Positions 25,274 to 33,516 of a DNA stretch of 43,900 bases are shown here, piece after piece. Below the pieces are notes generated by a model, which searched no databases, was not told the origin of the DNA, and saw only the letters and a list, made by a program, of their open reading frames with translations. Positions within the stretch are counted from its first letter, which is position 1. Each line of letters starts with the position of its first letter. Location: positions 1 through 43,900 of the forward strand of contig CAJWVJ010000004.1 of NCBI GenBank assembly GCA_913048595.1, written 5' to 3'. The position numbers and the translations under genes were made by a program. The stretch comes from an uncultured Alphaproteobacteria bacterium (GTDB lineage: Bacteria > Pseudomonadota > Alphaproteobacteria > Puniceispirillales > Puniceispirillaceae).

Positions 25274-25327
25274 CTGTATTTGTCGCGCGCGATAGACTTT
25301 CCGAACTGAAAAAAGGGAGAGCCCGCC

Positions 25328-25789
25328 ATGCCGAAGATCGACCAGTCATCCGTGCCGGTGCGCCGCCGGCTTGTCTATCCCGAGCCGTTCTATGCCGAGA
25401 CCGAAGGCTATGAAGGACAACGGTTTGGCGACGCCGCCGGCCTGACACAGTTCGGTGTAAACCGCGTTGTGCTGGCCCCTGGCGGGCGAACCGCGCTTTG
25501 TCACTGGCACGAGGAAGAGGACGAGTTCGTGATCATCCTGTCGGGCGAGGTGGTGCTGCGCGAGGACGAGGGCGAGACCGTGCTTCGTGCCGGCGACTGC
25601 GCCGGTTTCAAGGCCGGGGTGGCGAACGGCCACGCGCTGGAGAACCGGTCAGACGCGCCGGCCGTGCTGTTTGAGATCGGCACACGATCACCAGACGAGA
25701 CGGCGCATTATCCGGATGTCGATCTGCGCTTTGAAAAGCGGGGACAGCAGATCCGCTTCTGCCACAAGGACGGTGCGCCCTATGAATAA
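25328..25789 (+). CDS. Cupin domain protein
   Basis: A 153-residue single-domain cupin. The metal motif is CHWHEEEDEFVIILSGEVVL (the G..H.H....E....G pattern of cupin motif 1), and motif 2 is AGDCAGFKAGVANGHALENR with the second His. The N- and C-termini (VYPEPFYAETEGYEGQRFG and AHYPDVDLRFEKRG) resemble small cupins often named as transcriptional regulators, though no DNA-binding domain is present. GGGAGAG precedes ATG 25328. The gene follows the DUF429-like gene by 54 bases. The ligand is unknown. Confidence 0.85.
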   Translation: MPKIDQSSVPVRRRLVYPEPFYAETEGYEGQRFGDAAGLTQFGVNRVVLAPGGRTALCHWHEEEDEFVIILSGEVVLREDEGETVLRAGDCAGFKAGVANGHALENRSDAPAVLFEIGTRSPDETAHYPDVDLRFEKRGQQIRFCHKDGAPYE

Positions 25790-25807
25790 GGGGTGAATAA
25801 GGGCCGA

Positions 25808-26014
25808 TCAGCTGATGCCCTTTTCGGTGATCCAGCCGGCGCTGTGCAGCCTGAAAATCAGCACGGAAAGTGCCACCAGCCCGGCGAACAGGCCATAGCT
25901 AATCAGCTTCTTGCGGCGATCTTCCATATCCGACCGGTTCACCCTGTCCAGGAACAGGAAGGCGACGCAGGCCAGAATGACGAAAACAAGGCCCAGCAAC
26001 ATTGAAGTGTTCAT
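25808..26014 (-). CDS. Small two-helix membrane protein
   Basis: A 68-residue protein with two hydrophobic helices: MLLGLVFVILACVAFLFLDR, then a basic linker (DMEDRRKKL), then YGLFAGLVALSVLIFRLH, and a short polar tail. I know no family. I start at ATG 26014 (MNTSMLL) because the six extra codons of the track version have no ribosome site. It is convergent with the cupin (18-base gap) and shares its strand with the NTF2-like gene 147 bases upstream; that spacer holds nothing I can identify. Confidence 0.55.
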   Translation of the reverse strand: MNTSMLLGLVFVILACVAFLFLDRVNRSDMEDRRKKLISYGLFAGLVALSVLIFRLHSAGWITEKGIS

Positions 26015-26161
26015 AAGGTCCCCCAAAATCATCCGGATGTCCGGCTATCCGCGGTTGCCGTCCCCGGCCGAGATCGCACCGGGGCAGTGTGGCGGAGTGT
26101 CACAGCAGGAGCATGGCATGATTGCCACTTCGCGCCAACCGGAATTGCCGAGGTGCAGGGG

Positions 26162-26635
26162 TTATCCCGTATAGGGAAGCGAGGAATGATGAAGCACAAG
26201 CTTCAGCCTGCCATCGGCGGCCCGCCTGTATCCAAAGCTCTTGTCGACCTTGACCGTGTCGCCATTTCTGTCGGTAAAGGTCACCCATCCCATCCACATG
26301 GCAACTTCCCCCTCAACGAAGACGGACGATGTCTGAGAGCTGACCTCGCGCCAGGATTTCAGCCCAAAGCCTGTGTCCTGCGGGAAATCCGGATTGTGCC
26401 CGATGAAATAGGACAATGTGCCGGTTCTGTCGGTGCGGAAGGTCTTCGCGCCACCGCTCAGGGTCGGCTTGAACAGGACCGGCCCGAACTCGAAGCCGTA
26501 CAGCGACTCCAGAATGTCGCCTGCCACGGCGCGCGCCATCTCGATGCCGCCGTCATCATAGGCCCTTGAAATGGCGACAAGGCCGTCGCCCCAGGCGGCG
26601 CGCGCCTCGGCGAGCTCTGTTTTGTTGATCGTCAT
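26162..26635 (-). CDS. NTF2-like (CaMKII-association-domain type) protein
   Basis: A 157-residue soluble protein of the NTF2/cystatin-like fold, resembling the CaMKII association domain and COG4875-type bacterial proteins. Two helices (ARAAWGDGLVAISRAYDDGG and ARAVAGDILESLYG) lead into the strand-rich part. It ends GRLKLVLHHSSLPYTG, the family's HHSSxP terminal motif. There is no catalytic residue pattern beyond the pocket; these proteins bind small ligands or oligomerise. I choose ATG 26635 over the GTG at 26647. It is single, with 180 bases of non-coding sequence separating it from the LysR gene. Confidence 0.75.
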   Translation of the reverse strand: MTINKTELAEARAAWGDGLVAISRAYDDGGIEMARAVAGDILESLYGFEFGPVLFKPTLSGGAKTFRTDRTGTLSYFIGHNPDFPQDTGFGLKSWREVSSQTSSVFVEGEVAMWMGWVTFTDRNGDTVKVDKSFGYRRAADGRLKLVLHHSSLPYTG

Positions 26636-26776
26636 CTCTGTCTTCACCTATCGCGGGCACGTGGCAACGCAGTCCTGTCCGCGGGCAGGGACGGTTGATC
26701 TGTCCGGCCGTGCTGGCCTGTTACTTCGATGCCCGCTGGTGCCGTGACATAGCAAGCCTCAAAGTCAAAATCCACC

Positions 26777-26807
26777 CGGCACCGGCCTGTCGGCCGGGCC
26801 AGTGCCG
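26777..26807 (-). terminator. Probable terminator of the LysR gene
   Basis: CCGGCC (26782-26787) and GGCCGG (26792-26797) form a perfect stem with a TGTC loop, extended by CGGCA/TGCCG across a small bulge. On the minus strand it lies just downstream of the LysR stop and is followed after a few bases by GATTTTGACTTT, a modest T-rich tail. Confidence 0.4.
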
Positions 26808-26816
26808 ATTCCGGTG

Positions 26817-27776
26817 TTACTGATCGACCCCGTCGCCAAACCTGACACGAAGGCTGGTGATGATCTCGTCGAGAAACTTGGCCGCCGCCACGGGCAGGAC
26901 CCGTCCCTTCAGATGGCATATGTGAAGCGTTCCCGCCGGCAGGTCCGACGGGTCGATGGGGCGCGAGACAAGCTGTTCGTCATAGCCTGCCATGTCCGGT
27001 GCCGAACCCGTGACACCCTCGCTTCCTGAGCCGGCATTTATGGCAATCGGAATCTGGAAGAACAGCGCGGATTCAAAATGCAGGAAATTCTGCATGAATT
27101 CGAAACTGTCGGATTCCAGTATGACGTCGAGATCGACGTTGCGGCGCAGCAGCGCCGTATCCAGAAGCTGGCGAACGCCGCTCTGCGGGGTGGGAAGGAC
27201 CAGCCGTTCGCCGGCAAGATCGCGAATCCGGACATGGTCCTTGCCAGCCAGCCGGTGGCTGGCCGGCATCACGCAATGCACCTGCTGGCGCAGCGTGGCC
27301 GCTACATGGACGTGGGCGGCGCGAATGGGCGCAAAGATCAGCGCGATGTCCGAATCAAGCGAGAACAGCCGCGACTCGGCTTCCTCACCATAACAGCGGG
27401 CAAGATCGAAGCTGACCGCCGGATGCGCGGCGCGGTAACTGGCGATGGCCTCGGGAAGGAAGCGGCGCAGCGCGTCCGCGCCACTGGCGATCTGCACATG
27501 GCCGCGCCGGATGCCCGACAAATCGGCGATCTGTGACTGTACGCGCGCAAGGTCGGCGAATTGCGAGCGGATGTGCTGCAGGAAGATTTCCCCAGCCGTA
27601 TTCAGCCGGACCCCCCCGGGAAGCCGTTCGAACAGCGGCTGTCCGATCTCGTCCTCGATCTGGAGAATGCGGCGGTTCAGCGCTGTCGAGGTGATGGCCA
27701 GCTTGTCGGCCGCCTTTCGGATGGAGCCCTCGCGCGCCACCACATCGATAAAACGCAAGCTTGTCATGAACCGCAT
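26817..27776 (-). CDS. LysR-type transcriptional regulator
   Basis: A 319-residue LysR regulator. The N-terminal winged helix reads MTSLRFIDVVAREGSIRKAA followed by DKLAITSTALNRRI, with the DNA-reading helix starting near ITSTALNR; the effector-binding domain fills residues 90-310 (HVQIASGADALRRFLP; LAGERLVLPTPQSGVRQLL). The start is ATG 27776, preceded by GGGAGGAAAAT; the track's longer version has no ribosome site. It is divergent from glnK, with a 19-bp palindrome in the shared 221-base spacer. LysR proteins usually regulate the divergent gene, so control of glnK-amtB is possible, but the effector is unknown. Confidence 0.87.
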   Translation of the reverse strand: MRFMTSLRFIDVVAREGSIRKAADKLAITSTALNRRILQIEDEIGQPLFERLPGGVRLNTAGEIFLQHIRSQFADLARVQSQIADLSGIRRGHVQIASGADALRRFLPEAIASYRAAHPAVSFDLARCYGEEAESRLFSLDSDIALIFAPIRAAHVHVAATLRQQVHCVMPASHRLAGKDHVRIRDLAGERLVLPTPQSGVRQLLDTALLRRNVDLDVILESDSFEFMQNFLHFESALFFQIPIAINAGSGSEGVTGSAPDMAGYDEQLVSRPIDPSDLPAGTLHICHLKGRVLPVAAAKFLDEIITSLRVRFGDGVDQ

Positions 27777-27830
27777 ATTTTCCTCCCGAACCGTCATCCA
27801 TCGGTTACTCACAGTGCCGATATAGCGCGA

Positions 27831-27859
27831 TGATGCAAAAAATGCATCACCAACATGCA
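27831..27859. promoter_or_regulatory. Palindromic operator between lysR and glnK
   Basis: TGATGCAAAAAATGCATCA (27831-27849) is a perfect 7-bp dyad around AAAAA and contains a T-N11-A core, the LysR-type box. A third TGCA (27856-27859) gives TGCA-N9-TGCA with the second arm (27843-27859), the spacing of NtrC sites, although the inner C/G bases of that consensus are missing. It lies 55 bases upstream of the lysR start. No sigma-54 -24/-12 pair was found before glnK. Confidence 0.55.
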
Positions 27860-27997
27860 AATTTAGCAGAATTTTAACGCCACCCGTCCTGCTACCACCG
27901 TCAAACCACAGGAAGCGCATGCTCGTGACCGGGCCGCCGTTTCATGACCACCGCCGCCAGCCTGTAAGGCAAGGGCAGCGAAAAGGAAGGACTGACT

Positions 27998-28336
27998 ATG
28001 AAGTACATCGTGGCTATCATTCAGCCAGGCCGTCTTGCCGCCGTGCATGAAGCACTTGTGGCGATCGGCATCGAAGGGCTGACCACATCCGAGGTTCAGG
28101 GTTACGGACGCCAGAAAGGCAAGACCGAAGTCTACCGTGGCACCGAATACACCGTGAACTTCCTCCCCAAAGTGAAAATCGAGGTCGCCGTCCCGGCCAA
28201 GCTTGTCGAGAAGGCATGCGACGCCATCAAATCGGCTGCCGAATCCGGCAAGATCGGCGACGGCAAGGTTTTCGTTCTTGATCTCGAGTCCGCCATGCGC
28301 ATCCGCACCGGCGAAACTGGCGACGCGGCGCTGTAA
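27998..28336 (+). CDS. glnK: Nitrogen regulatory protein P-II (GlnK)
   Basis: A 112-residue trimeric P-II signal protein that senses ATP/ADP and 2-oxoglutarate and blocks AmtB when nitrogen is ample. The T-loop holds the uridylylation target Y51 in YRGTEYTVNFLPK; VQGYGRQKG is the P-II T-loop lead-in, and TGETGDAAL closes the protein. EVAVPAKLVEKACDAIKSAA and KIGDGKVFVLDLESAMRIRTGE are the B-loop and C-loop regions. AAGGAAGG precedes ATG 27998. The adjacent amtB and its 32-base spacing favour GlnK over GlnB. Confidence 0.95.
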   Translation: MKYIVAIIQPGRLAAVHEALVAIGIEGLTTSEVQGYGRQKGKTEVYRGTEYTVNFLPKVKIEVAVPAKLVEKACDAIKSAAESGKIGDGKVFVLDLESAMRIRTGETGDAAL

Positions 28337-28368
28337 GACCCCGCTGAAAGAATTTAGGAGACCCCTCA

Positions 28369-29691
28369 ATGTTTAGAATTTTTCGTTCAGCCCTTGCACT
28401 CGCCGGTATCGGCGCGATGCTGGCCACGCCCGCCCTGGCACAGGAAGTGCCAGAACACGGCGTATTCGTCCTGAACTCGCTGCTCTTCCTGATCGGCGGC
28501 GTCCTCGTCATGTTCATGGCCTGCGGCTTCTGCATGCTCGAAACCGGGCTCGTCCGCGCCAAGAATACGACCATGCAGCTGACCAAGAACGTGTCGCTCT
28601 TCGCGATCGCCGCGATCGGCTATTACGTCATCGGGTACAATCTGATGTATCCGCTCGGAACCTGGTCTGTTGACGGCATCCTGTCCGGCGTGGTCGGCGT
28701 TGCCGTACTGGAGGCTGTAGGTGTCGCCCCTGAAGGCGCAGACGATCTCGCCTATGCGTCCACAGCTTCGGACTACTTCTTCCAGCTGATGTTCTGCGCG
28801 GCGACAGCGTCGATCGTGTCCGGCACCCTTGCCGAACGCATCAAGCTGTGGCCATTCCTGTTGTTTACCTTCATCCTGACAGCGCTGATCTACCCGTTCC
28901 AGGCAAGCTGGAAGTGGGGCGGAGGCTTCCTTGATGAGATGGGCTTTCTTGATTTTGCGGGGTCGACTGTCGTCCACTCCGTCGGTGGTTGGGCGGCGCT
29001 GGCCGGTGCCCTTGTTCTCGGTGCACGGACCGGGAAGTATAGGGACGGTCGCGTCGTTCCAATGCCTGGCGCCAATCTGCCGCTTGCCACGCTTGGTACG
29101 TTCATTCTGTGGCTCGGCTGGTTCGGTTTCAATGGCGGCTCGCAGCTTGCCATGGGTACGGTCAGCGACGTTGCCGATGTATCGCGTATCTTCGCCAACA
29201 CCAACGCGGCAGCCGCCGGTGGCTCGATCGCCGCGCTGATCCTGACGCAGGTCTTCTACAAGAAAGTCGATCTGACCATGGTTCTCAACGGTGCGCTTGC
29301 CGGCCTGGTTTCGATCACAGCCGAGCCGCTGACCCCGACCCTCGGGGCCGCGACGCTGATCGGTGCCATTGGTGGCGTGATCGTTGTCTTCTCCGTACCG
29401 CTTCTCGACAAGCTGCGGATCGACGACGTTGTCGGCGCTATTCCGGTCCACCTCATCGCCGGAATCTGGGGCACTATCGCGGTCGCCCTAACCAACAGCG
29501 ATGCCTCCATCGGCACGCAGATCGCCGGTGTGGTGATCGTCGGCGCCTTCACCTTCGTGGTGTCGTGGATTGTCTGGACCATCCTCAAGTTCACGATGGG
29601 AATCCGCGTGACCGAGGAAGAGGAACTCGCCGGTCTGGACAACGCCGAGCTTGGCATGGAAGCTTACCCGGAATTCGCCCGTCAGGTCTGA
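28369..29691 (+). CDS. amtB: Ammonium transporter (AmtB)
   Basis: A 440-residue Amt/Rh-family ammonium channel. It has a cleavable leader (SALALAGIGAMLATPALA before QEVPEHG) and eleven membrane helices. The family signatures are GGVLVMFMACGFCMLETGLV, the twin-His channel (DFAGSTVVHSVGGWAALAGA for the first His, IPVHLIAGIWGTIAVAL for the second), and GTFILWLGWFGFNGGSQLA. The C-terminal cytoplasmic tail (TEEEELAGLDNAELGMEAYP) is the GlnK-docking region. It starts 32 bases after glnK with AGGAG upstream. A strong terminator follows. Confidence 0.96.
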   Translation: MFRIFRSALALAGIGAMLATPALAQEVPEHGVFVLNSLLFLIGGVLVMFMACGFCMLETGLVRAKNTTMQLTKNVSLFAIAAIGYYVIGYNLMYPLGTWSVDGILSGVVGVAVLEAVGVAPEGADDLAYASTASDYFFQLMFCAATASIVSGTLAERIKLWPFLLFTFILTALIYPFQASWKWGGGFLDEMGFLDFAGSTVVHSVGGWAALAGALVLGARTGKYRDGRVVPMPGANLPLATLGTFILWLGWFGFNGGSQLAMGTVSDVADVSRIFANTNAAAAGGSIAALILTQVFYKKVDLTMVLNGALAGLVSITAEPLTPTLGAATLIGAIGGVIVVFSVPLLDKLRIDDVVGAIPVHLIAGIWGTIAVALTNSDASIGTQIAGVVIVGAFTFVVSWIVWTILKFTMGIRVTEEEELAGLDNAELGMEAYPEFARQV

Positions 29692-29734
29692 TCCGGGGAA
29701 CGAAGAGACGTACGTCTCCCTCTGTTAAAATACG

Positions 29735-29763
29735 CCCCGGCCGGACCATTCGGCCGGGGTTTA
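29735..29763 (+). terminator. Terminator of glnK-amtB
   Basis: CCCCGGCCG (29735-29743) and CGGCCGGGG (29751-29759) form a perfect 9-bp stem with a 7-base loop, followed by TTTACC. A separate perfect palindrome, GAGACGTACGTCTC (29705-29718), lies between it and the amtB stop. Confidence 0.8.
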
Positions 29764-29861
29764 CCAACTCCGCAGCTTTCTTTACAGACTTTGATTAATA
29801 ATCGTATGCTTCGCCCGCCCGGCGGGTGTCCGTCGCGGCCCCGATACCGCTAGAGACAAGA

Positions 29862-31439
29862 ATGAACGGATCGTCAAGGCCAACCACGCCATCCCAAGGA
29901 ACACCGCTTCTTGCCGCCACCGGAATCTGCAAGCGTTTCGGGGATTTCACCGCCAATGACGAGGTCGGATTCGAAATTGCCGCCGGCGAGATTCACGCCC
30001 TTCTCGGCGAGAACGGGGCTGGCAAATCGACCTTCGTGAAAATGGTTTACGGGCTGCTCCAGCCCGATTCGGGCCAGATCATGTGGCGCGGCGAGCCGGT
30101 GACCATCCGCAGCCCGCAGCATGCGCGGGACCTTGGAATCGGCATGGTGTTTCAGCATTTTTCGCTGTTCCAGGCGCTGACGGTCGCCGAAAACATCGCG
30201 CTGGCCCTGCCGCCGGGCGAATCGCTTGAGGATCTGTCGGCGCGCGTCCGCAAGATGTCGGCCGAATATGGAATCGGCGTTGATCCGGAGGCCCGCATCC
30301 ACAACCTGTCCGTCGGCGAGCAGCAGCGCGTCGAGATCGTGCGCTGCCTTCTTCAGGACCCGTCATTGCTGATCATGGACGAGCCGACATCGGTCCTGAC
30401 CCCGCAGGAAACAGAACAGCTGTTCGATGTGCTGCGCCGCTTTTCCAAGGCCGGGGTGGCCATACTGTTCATCTCGCACAAGCTTGAGGAAATCCGCGCC
30501 CTGACACAGCGCGCCACCGTGCTGCGCCGTGGCCGTAATATCGGCACCGTCAAATCCGCCAGCCGCAGCAGCAAACAGCTTGCCGAGATGATGGTCGGCA
30601 CCAGTGTCGGCGATATTGACCGGCAGGCCCGCCCGTCGGATGGCACCGTGGCCCTGTTTGCCGTGACCGGGCTGGACCGCGCCCCGGAAACGCCGTTCGC
30701 GACACCGCTTCGTGGCCTGTCCTTCGCGGCGCGCGCGGGCGAAGTTCTTGGGGTCGCAGGCATTGCCGGCAATGGTCAGGACGAGCTGATGGAAGCGCTG
30801 ACCGGCGAATGGACCGGTCGGAGCCACGGCGTGATCACCATAGATGGCCAGTGCATCACACGCGAAGGTCCCTCACGCCGCCGCCAGCTTGGCATCGGCT
30901 TTGTGCCTGAGGAAAGAAACGGCCATGCTGCCGTACCCGGCATGACGCTCTCGGACAACGCGCTGCTGACCGCACATTCGCTTGGCAGCATGGTGGACCG
31001 CGGGGTGATCAGGAATTCCGTGACACGCCAGATGGCGGCCGAGGTGGCGAGCGCCTTCGATGTGCGTCTGCCGCAGGAAAACCCGATGGCGTCGGCGCTG
31101 TCCGGTGGCAATCTGCAGAAATTCGTTGTTGGCCGAGAGATTTCGCGGCGTCCACAGGTCTTCATTGTCTCGCAGCCAACATGGGGAGTCGATGTCGGGG
31201 CCGCGCTGTTTATCCGCCGCGCCATGCTCGAGCTTGCGGCGTCCGGGTCGGCGGTCATCATGATCTCGCAGGATCTGGAGGAAATTTTCGCCATATCCCA
31301 CCGGGTCGCCGTGTTGCATGATGGCGCGATTTCGGCACCGATGGTGACGGCTGACACCACCGCCGAGACGATCGGCCTGCTGATGGGGGGCAGTGTGCCG
31401 CTTGACAATGCGGGTGCGGGCAAGGGGGACGCGGCATGA
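29862..31439 (+). CDS. BMP-family ABC transporter, ATP-binding protein
   Basis: A 525-residue protein with two ABC domains in tandem, as in nucleoside importers of the NupA/YufO type and sugar importers. Domain 1 (about 20-240) has ALLGENGAGKST, the signature NLSVGEQQRVEI and LLIMDEPTSVL. Domain 2 (about 260-500) lacks a standard Walker A (VAGIAGNGQDELMEALTGEW) and has a degenerate signature (ALSGGNLQKFVVGRE), followed by IVSQPTWGVDVGA where the Walker B Glu is replaced by Gln, as is usual for the second half of this group. I prefer ATG 29862; a GTG at 29826 is possible. The stop overlaps the next gene. Confidence 0.9.
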   Translation: MNGSSRPTTPSQGTPLLAATGICKRFGDFTANDEVGFEIAAGEIHALLGENGAGKSTFVKMVYGLLQPDSGQIMWRGEPVTIRSPQHARDLGIGMVFQHFSLFQALTVAENIALALPPGESLEDLSARVRKMSAEYGIGVDPEARIHNLSVGEQQRVEIVRCLLQDPSLLIMDEPTSVLTPQETEQLFDVLRRFSKAGVAILFISHKLEEIRALTQRATVLRRGRNIGTVKSASRSSKQLAEMMVGTSVGDIDRQARPSDGTVALFAVTGLDRAPETPFATPLRGLSFAARAGEVLGVAGIAGNGQDELMEALTGEWTGRSHGVITIDGQCITREGPSRRRQLGIGFVPEERNGHAAVPGMTLSDNALLTAHSLGSMVDRGVIRNSVTRQMAAEVASAFDVRLPQENPMASALSGGNLQKFVVGREISRRPQVFIVSQPTWGVDVGAALFIRRAMLELAASGSAVIMISQDLEEIFAISHRVAVLHDGAISAPMVTADTTAETIGLLMGGSVPLDNAGAGKGDAA

Positions 31440-32554
31440 TCAATCTTGTCCCGCGCAAGGAAATTCCGCTGCGGCTGACACTGACCACCACGGCGGTGGC
31501 GGTGGGGCTGACGCTTCTGGCCGGGGCGGGCATTTTCGGAATTCTCGGCTATGACCCGCTTGCCGCGCTCTACCAGTTCTTCATTGCGCCGGTCTCCCGC
31601 GGCTATCAGGTGGCCGACCTGTTCGTGAAGGCCTGCCCGCTGATCATCATTGCCAGCGGTCTTGTCTTTTCCTACCGCGCCAATGTCTGGAATATCGGGG
31701 CCGAGGGGCAGATGATCCTTGGCGCGCTTTTCTCGGGCTATGTGGCCCTCTATTGGGGTGGCATGCCGGCACCGCTTCTGCTGCCGGTGATGATCCTTGC
31801 CGGCGTGCTTGGCGGGCTGGCCTGGGCGATGATCCCGGCGATCCTGAAGACCCGGTTCAACACCAATGAGATTCTTGTCTCGCTGATGCTGACCTATGTG
31901 GCGGCGCTGTTCATCGACTGGACGGTGCGCGGCCCCTGGCGCGACCCGATGTCCTTCGGTTTTCCGCTGACGCCGATGTATCCCGACGCCGGGTTGATCC
32001 CGAAGGTCGACCTTCCGGTGATTGGTCGGCTGGCACAGCTTCACTGGGGTGTTGTCGGGGCGCTTGTCCTGTCGCTTGTGGCCTGGTTTGTACTGCGCCG
32101 CACCATGGTCGGGTTTCAGGTCAAGGTGATGGGCGATGCCCCGCGCGCCGGGCGCTTCGCCGGGTTCAGCCCGGCGCTGGTGACCGTTCTCGTGCTGGCG
32201 ATTTCCGGCGGCGCGGCGGGCCTTGCCGGCATGGTCGAGGCGTCTGCCAATATCGGCCAGCTGCAGCCGAACATCTCGTTCGGCTATGGCTTCACGGCGA
32301 TCATCGTGGCCTTCCTCGCGCGGCTCAACCCGCTTGGCGTGATCATCGCCGGGCTGGTTGTGGCGCTTGCCGAAATGGGCGGTGATTCGGCGCAGATCGC
32401 GATGGGGATACCCAAGGTCGTGACCGGCGTCTTCAAGGGCATCCTGCTGTTCATGCTTCTCGCCGGCGAGACCTTCAACCGCTATCACGTCGAGTTGCGT
32501 CTTCCCGGGGCGGCGGCGCGGGCAGCGGCGGCAAAGGAGACAGGTGGTGCTTGA
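31436..32554 (+). CDS. BMP-family ABC transporter permease 1
   Basis: A 372-residue inner-membrane permease of the branched-chain/nucleoside type (NupP-like). It carries SYRANVWNIGAEGQMILGAL, the family's first signature, then LKTRFNTNEILVSLMLTYVA, and the cytoplasmic coupling region MVGFQVKVMGDAPRAGRFAG. Later helices include FGYGFTAIIVAFLARLNPLG. About nine to ten membrane segments are present. Its ATG overlaps the ATPase stop by 4 bases. The tail is Ala-rich (GAAARAAAAKETGGA) and overlaps the next permease by 11 bases. Confidence 0.9.
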   Translation: MINLVPRKEIPLRLTLTTTAVAVGLTLLAGAGIFGILGYDPLAALYQFFIAPVSRGYQVADLFVKACPLIIIASGLVFSYRANVWNIGAEGQMILGALFSGYVALYWGGMPAPLLLPVMILAGVLGGLAWAMIPAILKTRFNTNEILVSLMLTYVAALFIDWTVRGPWRDPMSFGFPLTPMYPDAGLIPKVDLPVIGRLAQLHWGVVGALVLSLVAWFVLRRTMVGFQVKVMGDAPRAGRFAGFSPALVTVLVLAISGGAAGLAGMVEASANIGQLQPNISFGYGFTAIIVAFLARLNPLGVIIAGLVVALAEMGGDSAQIAMGIPKVVTGVFKGILLFMLLAGETFNRYHVELRLPGAAARAAAAKETGGA

Positions 32555-33461
32555 GGATCTCATCCTGACCGTCCTGATGACCTCGGTGCCGCTTGTCTAT
32601 GCGGCCACAGGCGAGCTTGTGGTCGAGCGAAGCGGTGTTCTCAATCTCGGCGTCGAAGGGATGATGCTGATGGGGGCTGTCGCCGCCTTCGGGGTCGCCA
32701 TGGTCAGCGGGTCCCTTGTCCTCGGCGTCATGGCCGGGGCGATTGCCGGCATGCTGACGGCCAGCCTCTTCGGCATCCTTGTTCTCGGATTCGCGACGAA
32801 TCAGGTGGCCACCGGGCTGGCGCTGACGATCTTCGGCACCGGCCTGTCGGGCCTTGCCGGCGCGCCGCTGATCGGCAAGGCGATCGAAGGGTTGCCGCAG
32901 ATCAGCCTTCCGGTCCTCTCGGACCTGCCGCTGGTCGGCAAGCTTGTCTTCTCGCATGACCTTCTTGCCTATGGCGCGGTGGCGATGGTGGCGGTGGTGG
33001 CCTATTTCCTGAAACGGAGCCGCGCCGGGCTGGTGCTTCGTGCCATCGGGGACAATCACGACAGCGCGCACGCGCTTGGATATCCGGTTCTTGGCGTGCG
33101 ATTCGCCGCGGTGCTGTTCGGCGGCTTCATGGCGGGGATCGGCGGGGCCTATCTGCCGCTGATGCTGACCCCGCACTGGGCCGAGGGGATGACCGCCGGT
33201 CGAGGCTGGATTTCCCTTGCTCTGGTGGTGTTTGCGTCCTGGATGCCGTGGCGCGTGCTGGTCGGGGCGCTGATTTTCGGGGGGATCACCATCATGCAGC
33301 TGGCAGGTCAGGCAGAAGGATGGACGGTTCCGTCGCAATTCCTTTCCATGTTGCCATATCTTGCTACTATTATCGTACTGGTACTGATTTCAAGGAACAG
33401 AGATTTCGCGCTGGCAAATTCGCCAGCATGTCTGGGCCGGGCCTTCCGTCCCGGCAAATAG
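32544..33461 (+). CDS. BMP-family ABC transporter permease 2
   Basis: A 305-residue permease that pairs with the preceding one. Typical motifs are TGELVVERSGVLNLGVEGMM at the N-terminus, FATNQVATGLALTIFGTGLS, and the coupling loop SRAGLVLRAIGDNHDSAHAL followed by GYPVLGVRFAAVLFGGFMAG. It starts at tandem GTG codons (32544 or 32547), with AAAGGAGA 7-10 bases upstream, and overlaps the previous ORF. The C-terminus after NRDFALANSPACLG is a polar extension. It lies 55 bases before the binding-protein gene. Confidence 0.9.
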   Translation: MVLEDLILTVLMTSVPLVYAATGELVVERSGVLNLGVEGMMLMGAVAAFGVAMVSGSLVLGVMAGAIAGMLTASLFGILVLGFATNQVATGLALTIFGTGLSGLAGAPLIGKAIEGLPQISLPVLSDLPLVGKLVFSHDLLAYGAVAMVAVVAYFLKRSRAGLVLRAIGDNHDSAHALGYPVLGVRFAAVLFGGFMAGIGGAYLPLMLTPHWAEGMTAGRGWISLALVVFASWMPWRVLVGALIFGGITIMQLAGQAEGWTVPSQFLSMLPYLATIIVLVLISRNRDFALANSPACLGRAFRPGK

Positions 33462-33516
33462 GGATGTCAATGATCGCCATGGATTGAAATCATGGCGCGC
33501 AAAAAAGGAGACGCAT

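Noticed and set aside
29705-29718. Perfect palindrome GAGACGTACGTCTC after amtB.
   Set aside because: It has no loop to form a good hairpin and no second copy near a promoter was seen. It lies just before a strong terminator and is probably incidental.
30776-32563. 595-aa minus-strand ORF opposite the ABC transporter genes.
   Set aside because: Low-complexity His/Arg/Gln composition is typical of antisense frames in high-GC DNA. The plus-strand ABC genes are unambiguous.
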